Origin: Umezawaea tangerina
GTDB taxonomy: Bacteria > Actinomycetota > Actinomycetes > Mycobacteriales > Pseudonocardiaceae
Length of the DNA: 64,000 nt
Reading direction: 5' to 3'
NCBI RefSeq assembly: GCF_003002815.1
Contig: NZ_PVTF01000001.1
Coordinates: 1,214,870 to 1,278,869, forward strand
Below the pieces are notes generated by a model. It saw nothing but the letters and a program-made list of their open reading frames with translations. It made no database searches and was not told where the DNA came from. Both the position numbers and the translations under genes were made by a program. Positions 25,792-34,893 of this stretch are shown in pieces. Each line of letters opens with the position of its first letter. Position 1 is the stretch's first letter.

Positions 25792-26778
25792 GTGTCCACC
25801 ACGACCGCTCCGACCACCGGCTTGTCGATCCCGGCCCTGGCGCGGGCACTGCCGCGCGTGGAGGACGAGATCCGCCGGATGGCGACCTCGTCCTCCCTCC
25901 CGATCGTGAACGAGTTCTCCGGCCGCATCACCGCGGCGGGCGGCAAGCGCTTGCGGTCCGTCCTGATCCTCGCCGGCGCGCTGGCCATGCGGGGCAGCGT
26001 CACCGACAAGGCCGTCACGTCCGCCGCGTGCGTGGAGGTGCTGCACGCCGGGTCGCTGGTGCACGACGACCTGATGGACAACGCCACCGAGCGGCGCGGG
26101 GTCAGGACCGTGAACGCGGACTGGGGTCCCGGTCCGGCGGTGCTGGTCGGCGACTTCATGCTGGCCCGCGCCAGCCAGGTCGCGCTGCGGGAGATCTCCC
26201 CGTTCGCCGCGGAGCAGCTGGCGGCGGCGGTCGCCGACCTGGTCGAGGGCCAGGTGCTGGAGGTGCTCGACCTGCACAACCCGGACCGGTCGCCGGACGA
26301 CGCGCTGCGCTCGATCGCGCTCAAGACCGGGGCCCTGTTCCGGGTCGGCTGCGTGCTGGCGGCGCACTGCGCGGACGCCGACGAGGTGACGACGACGCGG
26401 ATGGCGGAGTACGGCGCGAGCTTCGGGCTGCTGTTCCAGATCCTCGACGACCTGCTGGACCTGGCGTCGACCCGGTTGCGGCTGGGCAAGCCGGTCGGCA
26501 CCGACCTGCGGCAGGGCGTCTACACGTTCCCGCTGCTCAGGGCGATGGACCCGGAGCTGCGCGCGCTGCTGGTCCGCGACCCGGACGACGACCGGGTGGC
26601 CGAGGTGCTGGCGGTGCTGCGGCGCGGGTCGCTGGTCGAGGACACCCTGGGCTACTGCCGCAACCTGGCCCGGCAGACCGTCGCGGCGCTGCCCGTGCTG
26701 CCCTCGTCGGAGACGGCCGACATCCTGCGCGAACTGCCGGGGGCCTACCTGGACTGGGCGGCCACCCTCATCGCCTGA
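25792..26778 (+). CDS. Polyprenyl diphosphate synthase
   Basis: The 328-residue protein is a trans-type isoprenyl synthase. GGKRLRSVLI near residue 50, the first aspartate motif HDDLMD at about 91-96 and the second motif ILDDLLDL at about 218-222 are all present. It condenses isopentenyl diphosphate units onto an allylic primer; chain length cannot be fixed from sequence, and menaquinone side-chain or carotenoid precursors are options. The GTG start at 25792 lies 53 bp from the divergent phosphatase start. Confidence 0.9.
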   Translation: MSTTTAPTTGLSIPALARALPRVEDEIRRMATSSSLPIVNEFSGRITAAGGKRLRSVLILAGALAMRGSVTDKAVTSAACVEVLHAGSLVHDDLMDNATERRGVRTVNADWGPGPAVLVGDFMLARASQVALREISPFAAEQLAAAVADLVEGQVLEVLDLHNPDRSPDDALRSIALKTGALFRVGCVLAAHCADADEVTTTRMAEYGASFGLLFQILDDLLDLASTRLRLGKPVGTDLRQGVYTFPLLRAMDPELRALLVRDPDDDRVAEVLAVLRRGSLVEDTLGYCRNLARQTVAALPVLPSSETADILRELPGAYLDWAATLIA

Positions 26779-26820
26779 CGTGGTCGGGGCGGCGTGCCCG
26801 GCGCACTAGAATTCCAGGTG

Positions 26821-27861
26821 ATGACCAGCCTGGACACCGAGCGCGCCCTCCTGCGCCACCACGGGGACGTCGACGCCGCTCCCGGCCTCGTCGACTTCGC
26901 CGTGAACGTGCGCGTGCCGCGCCCGCCCGCGTGGCTGCGCGACCGGCTGGTCGCCGCCTTGGACGACCTCGGCCGGTACCCCACGGACCTCGCGGACCTC
27001 ACCGCGCGCCGGACGGTGGCCGAGCGCCACGGGCGCACGCCGGACGAGGTGCTCGTGCTCGCCGGCGCCGCCGAGGGGTTCGCGCTGCTGCCCGTGCTGG
27101 AGCCGCGGCTCGCCGCCGTGGTGCACCCGTCGTTCACCGAGCCCGAGGTCGCGCTGGTCGACGCGGGCGTCCCGGTGCACCGGGTGCTGCTGCGGCCCGA
27201 GGACGGGTACGCGCTGCGGCCCGAGCTGGTGCCGGAGGCCGCGGACCTGGTGGTGGTCGGCAACCCGACGAACCCGACCTCCGTGCTGCACAACGCCTCC
27301 GCGCTGCGCGAGCTCGTCCGGCCGGGGCGGGTGCTGGTGGTGGACGAGGCGTTCGCCGACACCGCGCCGGGCGAACCGGAGTCGCTGGCGGGGGAGCGGC
27401 TGCCGGGGCTGCTGGTGCTGCGCAGCCTGACCAAGACGTGGGGCCTGGCGGGGCTGCGCGCGGGCTACCTGCTCGGCGATCCCGCGCTGCTGGCCCGGAT
27501 CGCCCGCCACCGTCCACAGTGGCCGGTCGGCAGCCTGGTGCTGGAGGCCGTGACCGCGTGCTGCGAGCCCGCCGCCGTCGCCGAGGCCCGCGCGGTCGCC
27601 GAGCGGACCCTGCCGCACACCGCGCACGCCGCCGCCGCGCTGGCCGACCTCGTCGTCGTGCCGCCGAGGGCGCCGTTCCTCCTGCTCCGCGTACCGGGCG
27701 GCGAACGGGTGCGGGAGGTGTTGCGGGACAAGGGGATCGCCGTGCGCCGCGGCGACACGTTCCCCGGCCTGACCACCGACCACCTCCGGGTCGCCACCCG
27801 GCCACCGGGGGAGTTCGACCACCTGGTCGACGCACTACGACTCGCGCTGGAGGAACGGTGA
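26821..27861 (+). CDS. cobC: CobC-like PLP-dependent aminotransferase/decarboxylase (Rv2231c type)
   Basis: This is a fold-type I PLP enzyme of 346 residues. VVGNPTNPTSV binds the cofactor ring and phosphate, VDEAFAD contributes the aspartate, and SLTKTWGLAGLRAGY carries the Schiff-base lysine. It resembles CobC/HisC-like proteins annotated as threonine-phosphate decarboxylase, which make the aminopropanol arm of cobalamin used by CobD. That would link it to cobD in this window, but the family also contains histidinol-phosphate aminotransferases. ATG 26821 is chosen; GTG 26818 and 26794 are alternatives. Confidence 0.8.
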   Translation: MTSLDTERALLRHHGDVDAAPGLVDFAVNVRVPRPPAWLRDRLVAALDDLGRYPTDLADLTARRTVAERHGRTPDEVLVLAGAAEGFALLPVLEPRLAAVVHPSFTEPEVALVDAGVPVHRVLLRPEDGYALRPELVPEAADLVVVGNPTNPTSVLHNASALRELVRPGRVLVVDEAFADTAPGEPESLAGERLPGLLVLRSLTKTWGLAGLRAGYLLGDPALLARIARHRPQWPVGSLVLEAVTACCEPAAVAEARAVAERTLPHTAHAAAALADLVVVPPRAPFLLLRVPGGERVREVLRDKGIAVRRGDTFPGLTTDHLRVATRPPGEFDHLVDALRLALEER

Positions 27862-29015
27862 CCACCACTCTCGGGCAGGTGATCGCGGCCCTGGAGGCCG
27901 CCTACCCGCCCCGCACCGCCGAGTCGTGGGACGCGGTCGGTCTCGTCTGCGGGGACCCGGCCGAGGAGGTCACCCGCGTGCTGTTCGCGGTCGACCCGAC
28001 CGAGTCCGTCGTGGACGAGGCGGTCGAGACCGGGGCCCAGGCCGTCGTCGTGCACCACCCGCTGCTGCTGCGCGGCGTCACCGGCGTGCCCGCGGACGAC
28101 CCCAAGGGCCACGTGGTGCACCGGCTGATCCGCGCGGGCATCGCCCTGTACTGCGCGCACACCAACGCCGACGTCGCCGACCCCGGTGTCTCGGACGCCC
28201 TCGCGGCGGCCATCGGCCTGACCGTGACCGGTCCGCTGAGCGCGAACCCCGCGCCGGAGCTGGACGTGCTCACCACGTTCGTCCCGCACGCCGACGCCGT
28301 CGACGTCCTCGCCGCCCTGCACGCCGCGGGCGCGGGCCGGATCGGCGACTACCGCGACGCCGCGTTCACCGTGGCGGGCACCGGCCAGTTCCGCCCGGTC
28401 GACGGCGCGAACCCCGCGGTCGGCACCCTCGGCGAGCTGGAGCACGTCGACGAGACCCGCGTCGAGGTCGTGCTGGAACGGCGGCTGCGCACCAGGATCG
28501 TCGACGCGCTGCGCGCCGCCCACCCGTACGAGGAGGTCGCGCTGAACCTCCACGAGATGGCGGACCTGCCCTCCCGCACCGGACTCGGCCGCGTCGGCGT
28601 CCTGCCCGAACCCGAACCGCTGCACGTGTTCGCCCAGCGCGTCGCCGACGCCCTGCCCGAGACGGTGCAGGGCGTGCGCGCGTCGGGTGATCCTGATCGC
28701 ATGATCCACCGGGTCGCCGTCAGCGGCGGCTCCGGCGACAGCCTGCTCAAGACCGCGACCGCCGCGGGCGTCGACGCGTTCGTGACCGCCGACCTGCGCC
28801 ACCACCCCGCGTCCGACCACGCCGCGGGCGGCGACGCCGTGCCCGCGCTCGTCGACGTCGCGCACTGGGCCAGCGAGTGGCCGTGGTGCGAGCAGGCGGC
28901 GGGCGTCGTGCGCGCCGCGTTCGACGGTACGGTCGATGTACTCGTCTCCACCCGCCGAACCGATCCGTGGACCGTCGGTGCGACGAGCCGAACCAGGAGG
29001 ACCAACCAAAGATGA
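27858..29015 (+). CDS. Nif3-like dinuclear metal centre protein
   Basis: The GTG at 27858 overlaps the previous stop and is preceded by GGAGG. The 385-residue product has ESWDAVGLVCGDP, VVVHHPLLLRG, CAHTNAD and the C-terminal VDVAHWASEW, whose histidines and aspartates form the two-metal site of the Nif3/YbgI family. A middle insert of about 110 residues with AAHPYEEVALNL matches the longer, Gram-positive form. It may act as a GTP cyclohydrolase-like or phosphoesterase enzyme; the physiological role is unsettled. It overlaps the next gene by four bases. Confidence 0.92.
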   Translation: MTTTLGQVIAALEAAYPPRTAESWDAVGLVCGDPAEEVTRVLFAVDPTESVVDEAVETGAQAVVVHHPLLLRGVTGVPADDPKGHVVHRLIRAGIALYCAHTNADVADPGVSDALAAAIGLTVTGPLSANPAPELDVLTTFVPHADAVDVLAALHAAGAGRIGDYRDAAFTVAGTGQFRPVDGANPAVGTLGELEHVDETRVEVVLERRLRTRIVDALRAAHPYEEVALNLHEMADLPSRTGLGRVGVLPEPEPLHVFAQRVADALPETVQGVRASGDPDRMIHRVAVSGGSGDSLLKTATAAGVDAFVTADLRHHPASDHAAGGDAVPALVDVAHWASEWPWCEQAAGVVRAAFDGTVDVLVSTRRTDPWTVGATSRTRRTNQR

Positions 29016-29749
29016 AGGCCGATCCCGCTGTGCAGCGCAGGCTGCTCCCGCTCGCCGAGGTCGATGCCGAACTCTCGCGCGTCGACCACCGCAGGCGCAC
29101 GCTGCCGGAGATCGTCGAGATCGCCGAAGCGGAGAAGCAGCTGCGGCTGAAGACGGACGCGCTCACCACGATCGAGACCACCCTGGGCGACCTCAACCGC
29201 GACGTGAAGCGGCAGGAGACCGAGATCGACCAGGTCCGCGCCCGCGAGGAGCGCGACCGCAAGCTCATGCAGGGCGGCACCGTCGGCGCGAAGCAGCTCA
29301 CCGAGCTGGAGCACGAGCTGGCGACCCTGGAGCGCAGGCAGTCCGCGTTGGAGGACGACCTGCTGGAGCTGATGGAGCGCCGCGAGGCCGTCGAGGCCGA
29401 CGTGCAGCACTCCCGCGTCGAGCTGGAGAAGTCGCAGGCCGCGCTGGCCGACGCGGCCAGCCGCCGCGACGCGACGCTGGCCGACCTCGACTCCATCGAG
29501 GCCAAGCGCAAGGCCGACCGCGAGAAGGCGGGCGCGGGCTTCCCGGCCGACCTGCTCGCCCTGTACGAGAAGGTCCGCGCGCACAAGGGCATCGGCGCCG
29601 CGCTGCTGCGCTCCCGCCGGTGCGGCGCGTGCCGCATCGAGCTCGACCGCAGCGCGTTCTCGATGGTCAAGGAGGCCGCGCCGGACGAGGTCGTCCGCTG
29701 CGAGGAGTGCGGCGCGATCATGGTGCGCACGGCGGAATCCGGCCTGTGA
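29012..29749 (+). CDS. Coiled-coil protein with C-terminal C4 zinc ribbon
   Basis: The 245-residue protein is almost entirely a charged coiled coil from about residues 30 to 175. It ends in a zinc ribbon: CGAC at about 205 and CEEC at about 230. The family (CT398/Rv2229c-like) sits next to Nif3 in many Actinobacteria and is thought to have a scaffold or nucleic-acid role, without a proven activity. Four-base overlaps with both neighbours mark a tight operon. Confidence 0.9.
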   Translation: MKADPAVQRRLLPLAEVDAELSRVDHRRRTLPEIVEIAEAEKQLRLKTDALTTIETTLGDLNRDVKRQETEIDQVRAREERDRKLMQGGTVGAKQLTELEHELATLERRQSALEDDLLELMERREAVEADVQHSRVELEKSQAALADAASRRDATLADLDSIEAKRKADREKAGAGFPADLLALYEKVRAHKGIGAALLRSRRCGACRIELDRSAFSMVKEAAPDEVVRCEECGAIMVRTAESGL

Positions 29750-30831
29750 CCCGCAAGGTCGTCATCGAGGCGGACGGCGGCTCCCGCGGCAACCCCGGCC
29801 CGGCCGGGTACGGCGCCGTCGTCCGCGACGCGCTCACCGGCGAGGTGCTCGCCGAGCGCTTCGCCGGGCTCGGCCACGTGACCAACAACGTCGCCGAGTA
29901 CCAGGGCCTCATCGCGGGCCTGCGCGCCGCCGCCGAGCTGGGGGCCGACGACGTCGAGGCCAGGATGGACTCGAAGCTCGTCGTCGAGCAGATGTCCGGC
30001 CGCTGGCAGGTCAAGCACCCGTCCATGCAGCCGCTGGCGGCGGAGGCCCGCTCACTCGCGCGGGGCTTCGCCCGCATCAGCTACACGTGGATCCCGCGCG
30101 AGCGCAACAAGCACGCCGACCGCCTCGCCAACCAGGCCATGGACGAGCAGGCGGGCACCCCCAAGCCCGACACGTCCCCCCAACAGCAGCCCCCCGCCTC
30201 CTGGTCCGGCGCCAGCGGCACCCCCACCCGCTTCCACCTGCTCCGCCACGGCCAGACCGAACTGTCGGTGGCCCGCCGCTACTCCGGCCGCGGCAACCCA
30301 CCGCTCACCGAGACCGGCCGCCGCCAAGCCGCAGCCGCCGCCCAGCGCCTCGGCAAGCTCGACGACATCGCCGCCGTCGTCAGCTCCCCCCTCGACCGCG
30401 CCCGCGAAACCGCCGAAGCCGTCGCCACCGCCCTCGGCACCACCGTCGTCGTCGTGGACGACCTCATCGAAACCGACTTCGGCTCCTGGGAAGGCCTAAC
30501 CTTCACCGAAGCCGCCACCCGCGACCCCGACACCCACCGCAAGTGGCTCTCCGACACCTCCGTCGCCCCACCCGACGGCGAAAGCTTCGACCAGGTCCAC
30601 CACCGCGTCCGCCGCGCCCGCAACAACCTCATCACCGAACACCAGGGCAAAACCCTCGTCCTCGTCAGCCACGTCACCCCAATCAAGACGCTGCTGCGCA
30701 TGGCCCTGGACGTAGGCCCATCACTGCTTTTCCGCCTCCACCTGGACTTGGCCTCACTCTCGGTAACCGAGTTCTACCCAGATGGCCACGCCTCAGTCCG
30801 CCTGGTCAACGACACCTCCCACCTCACCTGA
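29746..30831 (+). CDS. Bifunctional RNase H / CobC-type acid phosphatase
   Basis: The 361-residue fusion has an N-terminal RNase HI domain (IEADGGSRGNPGPAGYGAVV, EYQGLIAGL, MDSKLVVEQM and the C-terminal ERNKHADRLAN aspartate). A proline-rich linker near residue 145 leads to a histidine phosphatase domain (LLRHGQTELS and the second histidine in VSHVTPIK). M. tuberculosis Rv2228c has the same design and shows RNase H plus alpha-ribazole phosphatase activity. It closes the four-gene run; the phosphatase would serve cobalamin synthesis with cobC and cobD. Confidence 0.95.
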   Translation: MTRKVVIEADGGSRGNPGPAGYGAVVRDALTGEVLAERFAGLGHVTNNVAEYQGLIAGLRAAAELGADDVEARMDSKLVVEQMSGRWQVKHPSMQPLAAEARSLARGFARISYTWIPRERNKHADRLANQAMDEQAGTPKPDTSPQQQPPASWSGASGTPTRFHLLRHGQTELSVARRYSGRGNPPLTETGRRQAAAAAQRLGKLDDIAAVVSSPLDRARETAEAVATALGTTVVVVDDLIETDFGSWEGLTFTEAATRDPDTHRKWLSDTSVAPPDGESFDQVHHRVRRARNNLITEHQGKTLVLVSHVTPIKTLLRMALDVGPSLLFRLHLDLASLSVTEFYPDGHASVRLVNDTSHLT

Positions 30832-30835
30832 GACA

Positions 30836-30960
30836 GGTGGGGGAGGCGGGCAAGGAAAGGCAAGGCAAGGCAAGCAAACCAGCAACAAGCCAGACAAAGC
30901 CAGCGAGCACCAAGCCGGGCAAGCCACGCAAGCCAGGCAAGCCAGCGAGGACCTAAGCAG
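30836..30960. repeat. GGCAAG/GCCAGC-rich simple-sequence tract after the RNase H gene
   Basis: Imperfect short repeats of GGCAAG, AAGCCAGC and related hexamers run for about 120 bp, with almost no T on the plus strand. It has the same position, between a stop codon and a palindromic element, as the A-rich tract at 24.9 kb. No gene is seen between 30832 and 31469. Confidence 0.7.
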
Positions 30961-31024
30961 GCAACCCGCAGCTTTCAACGCCCGACCCGCGCAAGCCGCT
31001 GGTACGCAACGAAAGCACGCAACC

Positions 31025-31140
31025 GTGGTCGATTTTACTTGGGGTTTTTGGGCCTACAATTGGTCGGCGGGCAGGCTCTACCACCTGCCCTTTTTCGCCC
31101 GACGAGGCCAAAAAGAGGGGCCCCAAGTCAAATCGACCAC
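31025..31140 (+). repeat. Palindromic element copy 2 (42-bp core), probable terminator
   Basis: The 20-bp arms (31025-31044 and 31121-31140, starting GTGGTCGATT) pair except for one internal mismatch. The 42-bp core with hairpin plus TTTTT is oriented on the plus strand, downstream of the RNase H/phosphatase gene. The upstream flank AAAGCACGCAACC is shared with copy 3, so these two form one subfamily. Confidence 0.88.
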
Positions 31141-31155
31141 ACCACCGCAGGTCGT

Positions 31156-31314
31156 AACCCCCACCCAGCCACGCACCAGGCGAACTCGCTACGCCTCGGA
31201 ACCACGCAACCCCCACCGAGCCACCCCACGCACGGGACTCGCTACGCCTCGGAACCACGCAACCCCCCACCGAGCCACCCCACGCACGGGACTCGCTGCG
31301 CATCGAAACCCCGC
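31156..31314. repeat. Three tandem units of about 53 bp
   Basis: Units at 31156-31207, 31208-31260 and 31261-31314 each run from AACCCCCACC through ACTCGCTACGCCTCGG to a CGC end. The last two are the most alike. They abut palindromic element copy 2. No ribosome site or conserved frame suggests coding. Confidence 0.75.
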
Positions 31315-31469
31315 ACAACCCCACCCCCAGCACCTCCCACAGCACCACCCCCAACCCACCCCAAGATCAACTGTCGTACCCCGCCGGCAAGATGGAATCC
31401 GGGGGCCCACCCAACCAGGGGACCCCGCTTCAACAACGCCCACCAAGCCGCAGCACGACGGGACAGGAC

Positions 31470-32384
31470 ATGGCTTCCACCAGGCAGGACGGCGACACCT
31501 GGGACCTGGCGTCCAGCGTCGGCGCGACCGCCACCATGGCCGCGACGACCAGGGCGATCGCCACCCGTGAAGACCGTTCCCCCATCGACCCGTTCGCCGA
31601 ACCCCTCGTCCGCGCCGTAGGCATCGACCTGCTGACCCGGCTCGCGTCCGGTGAGCTGCCGCCCGACGAGCTGGTCGGGCGGGTGGCGGTCGACGGGGCG
31701 AGGGTGCGCACCGCGTTCTACGACCGCTTCTTCCTCGAAGCGACGGCCGCGGGCACCACCCAGGCCGTGATCCTGGCCTCGGGCCTGGACTCGCGCGCGT
31801 ACCGGCTGCCCTGGCCCGCGGGCACCGTCGTGTACGAGGTCGACCAGCCCCCGGTCGTCGAGTTCAAGACCCGCACCCTGGCCGACCTCGGCGCAACCCC
31901 GACCGCCGACCACCGGGTCGCCGCGGTCGACCTGCGCGACGACTGGCCCACCACCCTGCGCACCGCGGGCTTCGACCCGGCCATCCCCACCGCGTGGAGC
32001 GCCGAAGGCCTGCTCGGCTACCTGCCGCCCGACGCCCAGGACCGCCTGCTCGACACCATCACCCGGCTCAGCGCACCGGGCAGCCGCGTGGCCACCGAAA
32101 GCAGGCCCAACCCGCGACCGGGCGACGAGGAGCGGACCAGGAAGGGCCTCGACCGCATCTCCGCCCTCTGGCGCGAGCACGGCTTCGACACCGACATGGC
32201 CGAGCTGCGCTACTTCGGCCCCCGCAACGAGGCCGCCCCCTACCTCACCGCCCTCGGCTGGACCCTCACCAGCGCCACCATCCGCGACCTCTACACCGCC
32301 GCGGGCCTCCACCCCCTCGGCGACGACGAACTCCGCATGGGCGACGTGCTCTACGTCAACGGCGTCCTCGACAAGACCCGGTAA
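31470..32384 (+). CDS. SAM-dependent methyltransferase, leucine carboxyl methyltransferase-like
   Basis: The 304-residue protein has [29 protein letters not shown], the SAM loop [17 protein letters not shown] at about 115-130, and [20 protein letters not shown]. These are the regular blocks of the TIGR00027/PF04072 group, abundant in mycobacteria and other Actinobacteria. Substrates are unknown, although some members act on polyketide or lipid carboxyl groups. ATG 31470 gives the family's normal length. The open frame upstream passes through repeat DNA. Confidence 0.9.
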   Translation: MASTRQDGDTWDLASSVGATATMAATTRAIATREDRSPIDPFAEPLVRAVGIDLLTRLASGELPPDELVGRVAVDGARVRTAFYDRFFLEATAAGTTQAVILASGLDSRAYRLPWPAGTVVYEVDQPPVVEFKTRTLADLGATPTADHRVAAVDLRDDWPTTLRTAGFDPAIPTAWSAEGLLGYLPPDAQDRLLDTITRLSAPGSRVATESRPNPRPGDEERTRKGLDRISALWREHGFDTDMAELRYFGPRNEAAPYLTALGWTLTSATIRDLYTAAGLHPLGDDELRMGDVLYVNGVLDKTR

Positions 32385-32590
32385 GACGCCGCGGCAGGGC
32401 ACTGCGTTAAGCCACCCAGTCAAAGCACCGCCGCAAAGCGGCGGTAACCGGCCTGCGAGCGCTCCCGCACACCCCACCTCGACGCCGCCCCACACCGGCA
32501 AAACCCCTGGTCACCGCGTTTTGTCGGACCCCGCCACTACCCTGGAACTCGGGGGGCCATCCCGACCGGGCGACCCCCGCCCCGGCACGC

Positions 32591-33166
32591 TCACACCGCG
32601 GGCCGCAGGTGAGTCGCGGCGCGGCGCCGCCGGTAGCCCACGTCGGCCAGCGCAGAGGTGAACCGGTCGGTGGCCGCGAGCACCGCCAGTGCCGCCTCCG
32701 GATCCAGGGCGGCGTCGCCGAGCTCGGGGCGGATGCGGTTGTCGAGGACGAACTCGCCGCGGACGACGTGGTCCGCGCCCTTGCTCGCGAGCAGCGGGTT
32801 GAGGGCGTAGTCCATCGCGACGAGGAACCCCTGGCTGCCGCCGGTGGCGAGCGGGAGGACGGCGCGGCCGCGCAGGGCGCGCTTGGGCAGCAGGTCGAGC
32901 AGCGCCTTGACCAGCCCGCTGTAGGCCGCGCGGTACACCGGGCTCGCGACGACGATGCCGTCGGCGTTCAGGACGCGGGTGACGGCGTCGGCGATCCGCG
33001 GGTCGTTGAGGTCCTCGGTGAGCAGCGGCAACGTCGGCAGCTGCCGCACCTGCACCGTGTGCACCTCATGGCCCGCCTCGACCAGTCTCGCGTTGACGTA
33101 GGAGACGAGGACGCCGGTCCGTGCCGACGCCGAGGGGCTGCCGGAGATGGTGAGGATCGTGGACAT
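32591..33166 (-). CDS. NADPH-dependent FMN reductase (SsuE/MsuE-like)
   Basis: The 191-residue flavodoxin-like protein begins MSTILTISGSPSASARTGVL, the FMN phosphate loop. SPVYRAAYSGLVKALLDLLP and LPLATGGSQG match the SsuE family. SsuE supplies reduced flavin to alkanesulfonate monooxygenases during sulfur starvation, but no monooxygenase or transporter gene is near here. GAGG upstream of the ATG supports the start. The 389-bp gap to rnpB (33167-33555) holds no gene that I can support. Confidence 0.85.
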   Translation of the reverse strand: MSTILTISGSPSASARTGVLVSYVNARLVEAGHEVHTVQVRQLPTLPLLTEDLNDPRIADAVTRVLNADGIVVASPVYRAAYSGLVKALLDLLPKRALRGRAVLPLATGGSQGFLVAMDYALNPLLASKGADHVVRGEFVLDNRIRPELGDAALDPEAALAVLAATDRFTSALADVGYRRRRAATHLRPAV

Positions 33167-33555
33167 GGTGTGGCACCTCGGTTCGTGCGAGGCCGGCGGC
33201 GCCCGGCGCTCGCGAAGTGCGTCGGGCACCACCGGTGTCAGGGGTGGCGGGGGCCGCCCGTGCGGCTGGTGGAAACCGTCGGGGAACCCGTGGGACGTCG
33301 GTCCGGATCTCGCGAATCGCGTGACGGAACCCGACTCCGCGAAGACCCGCGGCAACGCACGGGAAAAGCCGTGCGGCGAAAGGGAAGGTCATCAGGTGCG
33401 ACAGAAGGAAGCGGCCACCCGACCGAAGTCGACGTGGCGGCGACGGGTCAACACCCCGGTTCCGGCCATGGATCGAGTAGACCAGCCACGCCCTGCCGCA
33501 ACAAGGCCGCGGGCCCGGATTCCACAGCCTGGGACGCGCCCACTAAGCTGGTGCC

Positions 33556-33957
33556 GCGGATGAGTCGGCAGGGCGGCCGCGTCGACGGATTCACGTCTGT
33601 CGCCGAGGAAAGTCCGGACTCCACAGGGCAGGGTGGTTGTTAACGGCAACCAGGGGCGACCCTCGGGACAGTGCCACAGAAAACAGACCGCCCCGGTGTG
33701 AGCCGGGGTAAGGGTGAAACGGTGGTGTAAGAGACCACCAGCGCCCCTGGCGACAGGGGCGGCTAGGTAAACCCCACCCGGAGCAAGGCCAAGAGGGTGC
33801 CTCGGCACCTGCGCAGGCGATCGAGGGCTGCCCGCCCGATGCCTGCGGGTAGGCCGCAAGAGCCTGTCGGCAACGGCAGGCCGAGATGGATGGCCGCCAA
33901 GCGGAGCGCCGTGAGGTGCCCGTGAACAGGATCCGGCTTATATGCCGGCTCGTCCGC
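33556..33957 (+). ncRNA. rnpB: RNase P RNA (bacterial class A)
   Basis: The P1 helix pairs GCGGATGAGTCGGC (from 33556) with GCCGGCTCGTCCGC (to 33957). Universal motifs are present in order: GAGGAAAGTCCGGACTCC, ACAGGGCAGGGTGGTTG, ACAGTGCCACAGAAAACAG, GGTAAGGGTGAAACGGTGG, GTAAGAGACCACC, GGTAAACCCCACC and AGATGGATGGCCGCC. It is the catalytic subunit that matures tRNA 5' ends. Ends are set from P1 and may be off by a few bases. Confidence 0.97.
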
Positions 33958-33967
33958 GCTTCTTCTT

Positions 33968-34041
33968 GGTGTTGGCTTGGTGTTGCTGGTTCGGTGTTGG
34001 CTTGGTGTTGCTGGTTCGGTGTTGGCTTGGTGTTGCTGGGT
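33968..34041. repeat. 25-bp tandem repeats just after rnpB
   Basis: Units at 33968-33992 and 33993-34017 are identical and a third, starting at 34018, diverges after 23 bases. Each contains GGTGTTG twice. The T- and G-rich strand is the rnpB sense strand. They run on into GGGTGGGTGTT-like sequence up to palindromic element copy 3. Confidence 0.85.
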
Positions 34042-34068
34042 GGGTGTTGGGTGGTTGCGTGGGTGGGT

Positions 34069-34186
34069 GTGGTCGATTTGACTTGGGGCCCCTCTTTTTG
34101 GGCTTCGTCGGGCGAAAAAGGGCAGGTGGTAGAGCCTGCCCGCCGACGCAAGTCTAAGCCCAAAAACCCCAAGTAAAATCGACCAC
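34069..34186 (-). repeat. Palindromic element copy 3 (42-bp core), probable terminator
   Basis: Arms 34069-34088 and 34167-34186 pair with the same single mismatch as copy 2, mirrored because the copy is inverted. The hairpin plus T5 tract reads on the minus strand, facing transcripts from the gene at 34483-34827. The 296 bp between that gene and the element contain no gene; they hold loosely repetitive pyrimidine-rich sequence on the plus strand. Confidence 0.88.
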
Positions 34187-34482
34187 GGTTGCGTGCTTCC
34201 GTGGCGGGTGCGTGCTTCCGGGGGAAATGAAGGCTGCTTTTTGGGTGTGGTGGGTTGGGAATGTCGGCCGCTTGGTTGTGGTCGGTGAGGTGATTTCCGG
34301 GTGGTTTCAGTGCGAGGTCTAGCTCAAGGCCAGTTCTGGTTTGGCCCCGGCCTTCGACCCGGCTCTGGCCCTCGTTCGATCCGGTCCTAGTTCGTGCTCG
34401 CCCCTGGATCTGGTTCCGGCCCAGTCCAGCCGGTCTTGTCTGTATCTCAGCCACCGGCCCGCGTGACGACTGGAGCGTGGGG

Positions 34483-34827
34483 CTAGCCCCGCCTTGACGG
34501 GCGGCCGGGTGGCATTCGGTATACGGGGCGGAACGGGGTGCCGTCGTTGAACTTGCGTTCCAGTTCGCCGACGTACTCCTCGACGGCGGGGTTGACGATG
34601 TCGGCGAGGCTGCGGACGCCGGCTGAGGGCTCGTAGGCCGACAGGTAGGTCGCGGCCGCTCGGGCGCGTTCCAGGACCTCGCTGTCGAAGTTGATCGTCC
34701 GCTGCACCCGCCGCCCGGTTTGCCGGTCCCCACCGGTAGCCTCTGCGGTACCCAGCTCGGCAGTGGAGACGGTGATTTCCTTCACCTCCGCGGCCGTGTC
34801 GGGCGCGGTTTCGGGCGGCAGGGTCAT
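34483..34827 (-). CDS. Ribbon-helix-helix-like DNA-binding protein
   Basis: ATG 34827 is supported by GAGGAGG 7 bases upstream and gives 114 residues. An acidic, Thr/Glu-rich leader of about 45 residues precedes RRVQRTINFDSEVLERARAAATYL, which has the strand-helix-helix look of ribbon-helix-helix proteins. Its end, LADIVNPAVEEYVGELERKFN, resembles centromere-binding or plasmid-maintenance regulators, without certain family assignment. It is divergent from a conjugation-like cluster and could regulate it or itself. Confidence 0.6.
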   Translation of the reverse strand: MTLPPETAPDTAAEVKEITVSTAELGTAEATGGDRQTGRRVQRTINFDSEVLERARAAATYLSAYEPSAGVRSLADIVNPAVEEYVGELERKFNDGTPFRPVYRMPPGRPSRRG

Positions 34828-34893
34828 GGGCGAGCCTCCTCGAGTCGTGACTTCGGACCGCACCCCCGTTCGGGCGAGTGGTCCGGCCGAACA

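Noticed and set aside
33167..33555. Leader peptide or riboswitch upstream of the FMN reductase
   Set aside because: No cysteine-rich leader with a ribosome site and no recognisable riboswitch motif could be found.
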